Shown piece after piece: positions 13,339 to 17,099 of a stretch of 17,099 bases of DNA (position 1 is the stretch's first letter; each line of letters begins with the position of its first letter). The stretch covers positions 1 to 17,099 of the forward strand of contig WFSR01000042.1 of assembly GCA_015485895.1 (NCBI GenBank). The letters run 5' to 3'. The notes below the pieces were generated by a model that was given only the letters and a program-made list of their open reading frames with translations, had not been told where the DNA came from and made no database searches. This DNA comes from Candidatus Microgenomates bacterium. GTDB taxonomy: Bacteria; Patescibacteriota; Microgenomatia; UBA12405; UBA6130. Both the position numbers and the translations under genes were made by a program.

Positions 13339-14226
13339 ATGGCCAAAATTTTGATTATTGACGGCAATGCTGTCCTTCACCGGGCTTTCCATGCCCTGCC
13401 GCCGCTAACAAATAAATTTGGCCCTGTTGGAGCAGTCTATGGTTTTTTTAGTATTCTCATGCGGGCTAGCGATCAGGTGAAGCCAGACTATCTTTGGGTA
13501 GCTTTTGACCATCCCGGTCCCAATTTTCGCCACCAACTTTTTGTTGGCTATCAAGCTCGCCGCCCAGAAATGCCGGCTGAATTGCAAAAACAATCGCGCC
13601 TAACTCAGAAAATTCTCCAAAAGGCTGACATTCCCCAGGTTATAAGAGCAGGCGTGGAAGCAGATGATGTTATTGGTAGTTTAGCTACCCGCTTAGCCAA
13701 GAGACATAGGGTTTATATTCTTACCGGTGATCATGATTTGATGCAGCTGGTTTCCCGGCATATTAAGCTTGTGACTTGGCGGCGGCGGATTGCCCAATTA
13801 GAGGTTATTGACAAGGCGGCCGTAAAGCGGGAGTTGGGAATTAGCCCCAGGCAGGTTGTTGATTACAAAGCTCTAGTTGGTGATAGCTCTGACGAATATC
13901 CTGGGGTTAATGGCATTGGTCCCAAAACAGCCCGGCAACTGCTGCAACGTTACCATTCTCTTAAGAATATTTATCGTCACCTGTCGCAAATTGCCCCTCG
14001 TTGGCAGGAGAAACTGCGGCAGGGAGAAAAAGAAGCCGAACTTTCATACCAACTGGCAACCATTTTGACTAATTTAAAGATTAAGCTTAAGTTGCGCCAG
14101 GCTCGTTGGGACCAAGAGACGCTCCGCCAACTGGGTCAGGTTTTAGCCCTTTATCGCCTTCCTTCATTAGCTAGGCGGATCGATAAAAAACTAGCCCCTC
14201 TCAATGTTCAAAAAACGCTTTTTTAA
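13339..14226 (+). CDS. stand-alone 5'-3' exonuclease (PolI N-terminal type)
   Basis: A 295-aa structure-specific 5' nuclease equivalent to the N-terminal domain of DNA polymerase I, without any polymerase domain. It removes RNA primers and flaps. Conserved acidic and basic motifs are present: LIIDGNAVLHRAFHAL (metal Asp8), VAFDHPGPNFRHQLFVGYQARR (helical arch basics), GVEADDVIGSLA, VYILTGDHDLMQLV and YKALVGDSSDEYPGVNGIGPKTA (helix-hairpin-helix DNA-binding element). In the last motif the usual DN-I-PG reads DEYPG. About 295 aa is normal for the stand-alone form. It converges on the ATP-grasp gene with only 37 bp between the stops and no visible terminator. Confidence 0.92.
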   Translation: MAKILIIDGNAVLHRAFHALPPLTNKFGPVGAVYGFFSILMRASDQVKPDYLWVAFDHPGPNFRHQLFVGYQARRPEMPAELQKQSRLTQKILQKADIPQVIRAGVEADDVIGSLATRLAKRHRVYILTGDHDLMQLVSRHIKLVTWRRRIAQLEVIDKAAVKRELGISPRQVVDYKALVGDSSDEYPGVNGIGPKTARQLLQRYHSLKNIYRHLSQIAPRWQEKLRQGEKEAELSYQLATILTNLKIKLKLRQARWDQETLRQLGQVLALYRLPSLARRIDKKLAPLNVQKTLF

Positions 14227-14263
14227 CACCAAATAAGTCATTGGTAATATAGCTAATTGGAGC

Positions 14264-15634
14264 CTAATTCTTACCGGCGTTTTTGTTGGCGGCAGGGGTG
14301 AGGCGAATCCTTTGGTTTTTAAATTCTTCCCATTCGTCACCAACACGAATGACGAAGCCTTTTAAATCACGCCGCCCTACCAAAACTTTGGTGTTTAAAT
14401 GGTGGCGCTGGGTTACATTGGCGGCAGTGACAATTTTTTGCCGGCCAAGCCAAAAAGTAAGGCCAATGACTGGCCGGCGATGGTGCTGCCCTAATGAAGA
14501 CCGGTAATGGCGGTAGTCGATGATATTGTCCTTTTTCAAAAGTCCCAAGCTATTGGCAAAATCGTGATCAATAGAGGTTCGGTAAGCACCGGTATCGATT
14601 TTAGCCAAAACAGATGTGCGTTGCCGTTGCCCCAACGCCTTGATCTTAATCGTTTCCAAAGTAGAAATTATTCGCAGTTTTCCTTCGGGGTTGACTTTAT
14701 CGACAAAGCTTTCGCCAAAAAGAGAGCGGGCGATATTGATGGCGTGTTGAACATTGCGAACATGGATACCCTCGACCCGTAGGAGCCGTTCCCGTAAACC
14801 GGCCCGATTGCAAATTTGGATAGCTAGGCCTGGCCGGGCGTTGAGCTCCAAAACTAGAGGGCCTTTATCTTTATCTAGAACAATATCCACGCCGACAAAT
14901 TTTAAGCCGGGCACTGCCTGTTGGGCCCGGATGGCCGTGGCTAAAATTTCCTCCCAGTGGGGAATGCGAAAGCCGTTCACTTTAACCATTTTTCGCCGCC
15001 GGAAATCATAGATGGTATTGGCAGGCCGGTCGCGGCGCACCCCATAGGTGGTAATCCCAGTAGCCATATCCAAACCCAAGCCAACAGCTCCTTGGTGGAG
15101 ATTAGCCTTGCCCTTAGACTCAGCGGTAGGAAGGCGTAACATGGCCATTACCGGAATTTGGCGGTAGACAATAACCCGGATGTCGGGGGTGCCGCTGTGG
15201 GTGAAGCGCAAAAATTTTGGTAAAATTTTTATCCGCTCTTCAACCAAAACCCGATCGGGGAAGTTGTGGAGACTATATTTGCCCTGGAGAATATCTAAGG
15301 TGTGGTAGCGAAGATCGCCAATATTAACTTTGCGCCCGTCCATCAAAAACCATTCGCCGGCCCATTTAGCCTTCTTTTTGATGATTAAAATTCCTTCGCC
15401 ACCGTAGCCACTTATTGGTTTAATAACAAAGCCGCTGTTGATTTGGTCCCAGGCAAAGTTATTAATATCCTCTTCTGTTTTAAGCAAAGCTAAGATCTTG
15501 GGCACCGGCACACCAGCTTTTTCCATGCGCCGCTTGGTTAACAACTTTGAATCAGCAATGCGCCGCCCCCGATTTTGGCGCAAAAAGTACCAGTTACGGG
15601 CGTTTTTAGTCAGGATTTGTTGCCGCCAACCCAT
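14264..15634 (-). CDS. ATP-grasp ligase fused to retropepsin-like 'zinc protease' domain
   Basis: A 456-aa fusion. Residues about 1-300 are an ATP-grasp enzyme of the alpha-L-glutamate ligase-like / sugar-transfer-associated class. The N-terminal NRGRRIADSKLLTKRRMEKAG is followed by the ATP loop VIKPISGYGGEG (70-81), VEERI, DIRVIVYRQIPVMAMLRLPT and the Mg-binding ELNARPG (263-269). Residues about 320-445 match the 'ATP-dependent zinc protease' family (Pfam PF05618), now viewed as retropepsin-like, with KIDTGAYRTSID at 346-356 and the DTGA at 347-350. The gene follows the 7TM gene with one base between stop and ATG and no Shine-Dalgarno, so it is translationally coupled. In Proteobacteria these two activities are encoded by separate neighbouring genes. 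Substrate unknown; modification of an envelope peptide or protein is plausible. Confidence 0.88.
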   Translation of the reverse strand: MGWRQQILTKNARNWYFLRQNRGRRIADSKLLTKRRMEKAGVPVPKILALLKTEEDINNFAWDQINSGFVIKPISGYGGEGILIIKKKAKWAGEWFLMDGRKVNIGDLRYHTLDILQGKYSLHNFPDRVLVEERIKILPKFLRFTHSGTPDIRVIVYRQIPVMAMLRLPTAESKGKANLHQGAVGLGLDMATGITTYGVRRDRPANTIYDFRRRKMVKVNGFRIPHWEEILATAIRAQQAVPGLKFVGVDIVLDKDKGPLVLELNARPGLAIQICNRAGLRERLLRVEGIHVRNVQHAINIARSLFGESFVDKVNPEGKLRIISTLETIKIKALGQRQRTSVLAKIDTGAYRTSIDHDFANSLGLLKKDNIIDYRHYRSSLGQHHRRPVIGLTFWLGRQKIVTAANVTQRHHLNTKVLVGRRDLKGFVIRVGDEWEEFKNQRIRLTPAANKNAGKN

Positions 15635-15635
15635 T

Positions 15636-16499
15636 TTAGCGCCGGGAGAAAATTGAATAAAAACGGCGGTATTCTAAAAGGCGGAAGCCAGAATAACGGC
15701 CGATGATAACATTGAAAATCAGGCCGGCAAGGAGGGCCAGCTCAGGGTTGAGGAGGACTAGCTGTTGGAGAAGATTCCATTTCATTAAAATCGCCCCTAA
15801 GATTGCTAAAACTAAAGTTGCTGAAGTGAGCCTCATGGCGGCTCGCTGGCTTTTCCCCAGTTGTGTTCGGGTAAATTCCTCAGCTAAGAGAACGAAAAAG
15901 AGAATTGGGAAAATGGAGACTTTAGAAAGGGTGGTAATGCCTAAATAGGGAGCGGCGACCAGGGCTAAGAAGGTGGCCAAAGCGGTGAAAGTGAGCACGA
16001 TGGCCCGCCGTGGCCAGTAGTGAAGACGTACCGGCCGAAGCCAGCGCCCAACTAAACTGTTGACAAAAACAATGGTGGCGAAGAGGAAGAGGCCGCCGAC
16101 AATACCGGTGGCTAAAAAGGTAACGGCTAACATTGCTGGCATAAATAAACCAAACCCGGAGAGGCCGACAAAATATTGAAGAACCCCAACTAGGGCTCCT
16201 ACCAAAGGCAAGAGGAACAAGAGAATAATGGTGCTTGGCGAAACCCCTTGGGCGACAGCTTTCCGGATAAGGTAACGGAGGAAATTGGTTGGACCCAGAG
16301 GAGCAAGGCGTTGGTGGAGAATTATTTTGCGGAGAGCCTTACTTTTTATCTCTGGCGGTGCAGCAATGACGGTTGGAGTTGGGGATGGAGTGAAGAAAAG
16401 AGGGGGGTAGCTAGCTACCGCCATAACTTTTGGTTTCCCTGCCCAAGCAAAGACTATAAACAAGAGAATAGCGATGGCTATTTTTGGGAATATTTTCAT
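15636..16499 (-). CDS. 7TM membrane protein of the inactive-transglutaminase-associated type
   Basis: A 287-aa protein. It has an N-terminal signal/TM segment (residues about 5-28), a short Pro/Thr-rich linker (FTPSPTPTVIAAPP) and then six to seven TM helices from about residue 88 to 275. The GLSGFGLFMPAMLA and C-terminal GRYSGFRLLEYRRF stretches recall the 7TM domain that in Proteobacteria is fused to an inactive transglutaminase (UUP1-like; Pfam PF14402). Here the transglutaminase part is missing, replaced by the short linker. It is the first gene of the operon with the ATP-grasp/retropepsin fusion, as expected for that association. A TATAAT box ends 6 nt before ATG. Confidence 0.78.
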   Translation of the reverse strand: MKIFPKIAIAILLFIVFAWAGKPKVMAVASYPPLFFTPSPTPTVIAAPPEIKSKALRKIILHQRLAPLGPTNFLRYLIRKAVAQGVSPSTIILLFLLPLVGALVGVLQYFVGLSGFGLFMPAMLAVTFLATGIVGGLFLFATIVFVNSLVGRWLRPVRLHYWPRRAIVLTFTALATFLALVAAPYLGITTLSKVSIFPILFFVLLAEEFTRTQLGKSQRAAMRLTSATLVLAILGAILMKWNLLQQLVLLNPELALLAGLIFNVIIGRYSGFRLLEYRRFYSIFSRR

Positions 16500-16505
16500 C
16501 TTGCT

Positions 16506-16511
16506 ATTATA
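16506..16511 (-). promoter_or_regulatory. -10 of the 7TM / ATP-grasp operon
   Basis: On the minus strand TATAAT (16511-16506) ends 6 nt before ATG 16499; a leaderless operon mRNA is predicted. Confidence 0.6.
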
Positions 16512-16583
16512 CCTTCTCTTTGGTTTGGAGGCAATGCAAGTTGGCGGGGGTGTTGTGCCTGCCCCTCACACCACCCCCATGAT

Positions 16584-16611
16584 TTGACTTTTGGGGGCAA
16601 TTGTCTATAAT
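16584..16611 (+). promoter_or_regulatory. orphan plus-strand promoter
   Basis: TTGACT (16584-16589), a 16-nt spacer and TATAAT (16606-16611). Transcription should start near 16618, exactly where the hairpin at 16619-16673 begins. No start codon with a substantial frame follows at the usual 5-9 nt. Confidence 0.45.
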
Positions 16612-16618
16612 TAGTTTA

Positions 16619-16673
16619 GAGGGCATTGCTATTCGCATTCCTGCCTGTTTTTGGAGTGGCGGTAGCGATGCTC
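16619..16673. ncRNA. long hairpin, candidate small RNA or terminator
   Basis: A 55-nt imperfect hairpin. GAG..CATTGCTA pairs with TAGCGATG.CTC in the outer stem (with G-T wobbles), CGCATTCC pairs with GGAGTGGCG in the inner stem (one bulged G), and the loop is 11 nt. On plus it follows the orphan promoter and is followed by TTTCTTTAG. On minus it begins 5 nt after the stop of the 42-aa gene, but no U-run follows there. It may be a small RNA with a weak terminator, or the 3' hairpin of the small gene. It does not resemble SRP RNA or tmRNA. Confidence 0.35.
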
Positions 16674-16678
16674 TTTCT

Positions 16679-16807
16679 TTAGCTTGTCAACAACAATTTA
16701 CTCCCTAATTGGACAGCTTTCCTTAATTGCGCCTGAACATTAACCTGGGCAATATTTTTCTCTTTTTGCCTATTTTTCTGCCAAAACCAAGTTTTCATTT
16801 TCATCAT
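16679..16807 (-). CDS. 42-aa basic small protein with strong promoter
   Basis: A short frame of 42 codons starting MMKMKTWFWQKNRQ and ending KAVQLGSKLLLTS. The product is basic, with an aromatic start and a probable amphipathic C-terminal helix. I do not recognise the family; it is not bL34 and has no clear TM segment. The case for a gene rests on position: TTGACA, a 17-nt spacer and TGC-TATAAA end 5 nt before the ATG, the same geometry as the other genes here and among the best promoters in the window. A stable hairpin begins 5 nt after its stop. The frame is too short for routine gene callers. Confidence 0.55.
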   Translation of the reverse strand: MMKMKTWFWQKNRQKEKNIAQVNVQAQLRKAVQLGSKLLLTS

Positions 16808-16812
16808 ACACT

Positions 16813-16841
16813 TTTATAGCACCCTGGTAAAAACTTGTCAA
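16813..16841 (-). promoter_or_regulatory. near-consensus promoter of the 42-aa gene
   Basis: On the minus strand TTGACA (16841-16836), a 17-nt spacer ending in TGC, and TATAAA (16818-16813). The -10 ends 5 nt before ATG 16807. It combines a consensus -35, optimal spacing and an extended -10. Confidence 0.75.
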
Positions 16842-16849
16842 GTCCTATA

Positions 16850-17036
16850 GTTTCTAGACCCCTGTAAATTCTATATCTTATAGTTTATACTCTGTGTAAT
16901 TTAGGTATGAAATTAGCCCCTCAGAGCTAGTTTTGAGTTATTGTGGAAAACTTTTTGGGGAAAACTCTGGTGGGGATGGTTGACTGTTGAGTTCCAAATA
17001 AACATTTACACCCTCTACTAACGGTTATTAACACCT
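16850..17036. other. AT-rich region with DnaA-box-like words (possible origin)
   Basis: An AT-rich stretch (about 16862-16912) is followed by TGTGGAAAA (16942-16950, complement TTTTCCACA, one mismatch to the TTATCCACA consensus) and TGGGGAAAA (16956-16964, two mismatches), 14 nt apart in the same direction. TTATTAACA lies at 17025-17033 (two mismatches). No gene is seen here. rpmH-rnpA about 7 kb away and the window ending here make an origin conceivable, but dnaA is not visible. Confidence 0.25.
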
Positions 17037-17040
17037 TGTC

Positions 17041-17061
17041 ATCCTGAACTCGTTTCAGGAT
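17041..17061. repeat. short inverted repeat at window edge
   Basis: ATCCTGAA (17041-17048) and TTCAGGAT (17054-17061) form a perfect 8-bp stem around a 5-nt loop. TTATCCTGAAC at 11310-11320 looks like a fragment of the same repeat word. Confidence 0.6.
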
Positions 17062-17099
17062 CTCCAGCAGGTGTATTCCTAATAATGGTGGTATAACAC

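Noticed and set aside
14283..15139. Several plus-strand frames opposite the ATP-grasp/retropepsin gene
   Set aside because: They are antisense readings of a clearly conserved protein, overlap each other in different frames, and show arginine/serine-rich shadow composition.
16570..16711. A plus-strand frame of about 40 codons reading GIAIRIPACFWSGG
   Set aside because: No ATG or GTG start lies at the right spacing, the codons are constrained by the hairpin, and the 42-aa minus-strand gene has far better promoter support.

Overview
The window looks like chromosome from a small-genome bacterium of the Candidate Phyla Radiation (Patescibacteria), possibly Microgenomates-like. This is an inference from the mix of short housekeeping genes, very short or overlapping gene junctions, a stand-alone PolI-type 5'-3' exonuclease, DUF2207 and RDD membrane proteins, an orphan AmrS-type radical SAM enzyme, and intergenic regions full of palindromic repeats. 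TGA and TAG both act as normal stops (for example at 3881, 5421 and 9632), so the code looks standard. The exact lineage cannot be fixed from sequence alone.

Layout. 1-2.6 kb (minus): a DUF2207 membrane protein and an RDD membrane protein with a pilin-like C-terminus. 2.8-4.3 kb (plus): an unrecognised two-TM envelope protein, then a broken membrane-protein fragment that starts inside a relic of a second site-2 protease gene. 4.3-6.1 kb: an M50 site-2 protease (minus) sharing a promoter region with a plus-strand operon of bL28 (rpmB), a 69-aa protein and cobalamin adenosyltransferase. 6.1-6.3 kb: a palindromic repeat element. 6.36-9.1 kb: peptide deformylase, converging on a radical SAM AmrS gene, then a phosphoglucose/phosphomannose isomerase-family gene. 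9.1-10.05 kb: a 49-nt perfect hairpin, rpmH-rnpA, and a CAU tRNA with encoded CCA. 10.4-12.7 kb (minus): a VapBC-type toxin-antitoxin pair and two unrecognised genes. 12.8-13.3 kb: a second copy of the palindromic element plus low-complexity repeats. 13.3-14.2 kb: 5'-3' exonuclease. 14.2-16.5 kb (minus): an operon of a seven-TM membrane protein and an ATP-grasp ligase fused to a retropepsin-like 'zinc protease' domain. 16.6-17.1 kb: a previously hidden 42-aa gene with a near-consensus promoter, a long hairpin, and a stretch with DnaA-box-like words.

The strongest general signal is transcriptional. Twelve protein genes have a -10 box, mostly of the extended TGnTATAAT type, ending only 5 to 9 nt before the start codon. 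Their mRNAs should be leaderless or nearly so. No convincing Shine-Dalgarno sequence is seen, even at internal operon starts. This rule corrects two start codons (the RDD and AmrS genes) and exposes the 42-aa gene. The second strong signal is a pair of long inverted-repeat elements (near 6.2 and 13.0 kb). Their arms match exactly in inverted, exchanged order, while their 50-nt cores lie in the same orientation.

The most system-like locus is 14264-16499: 7TM protein plus ATP-grasp/retropepsin fusion. It is a compact version of a trio known as separate genes in Proteobacteria.
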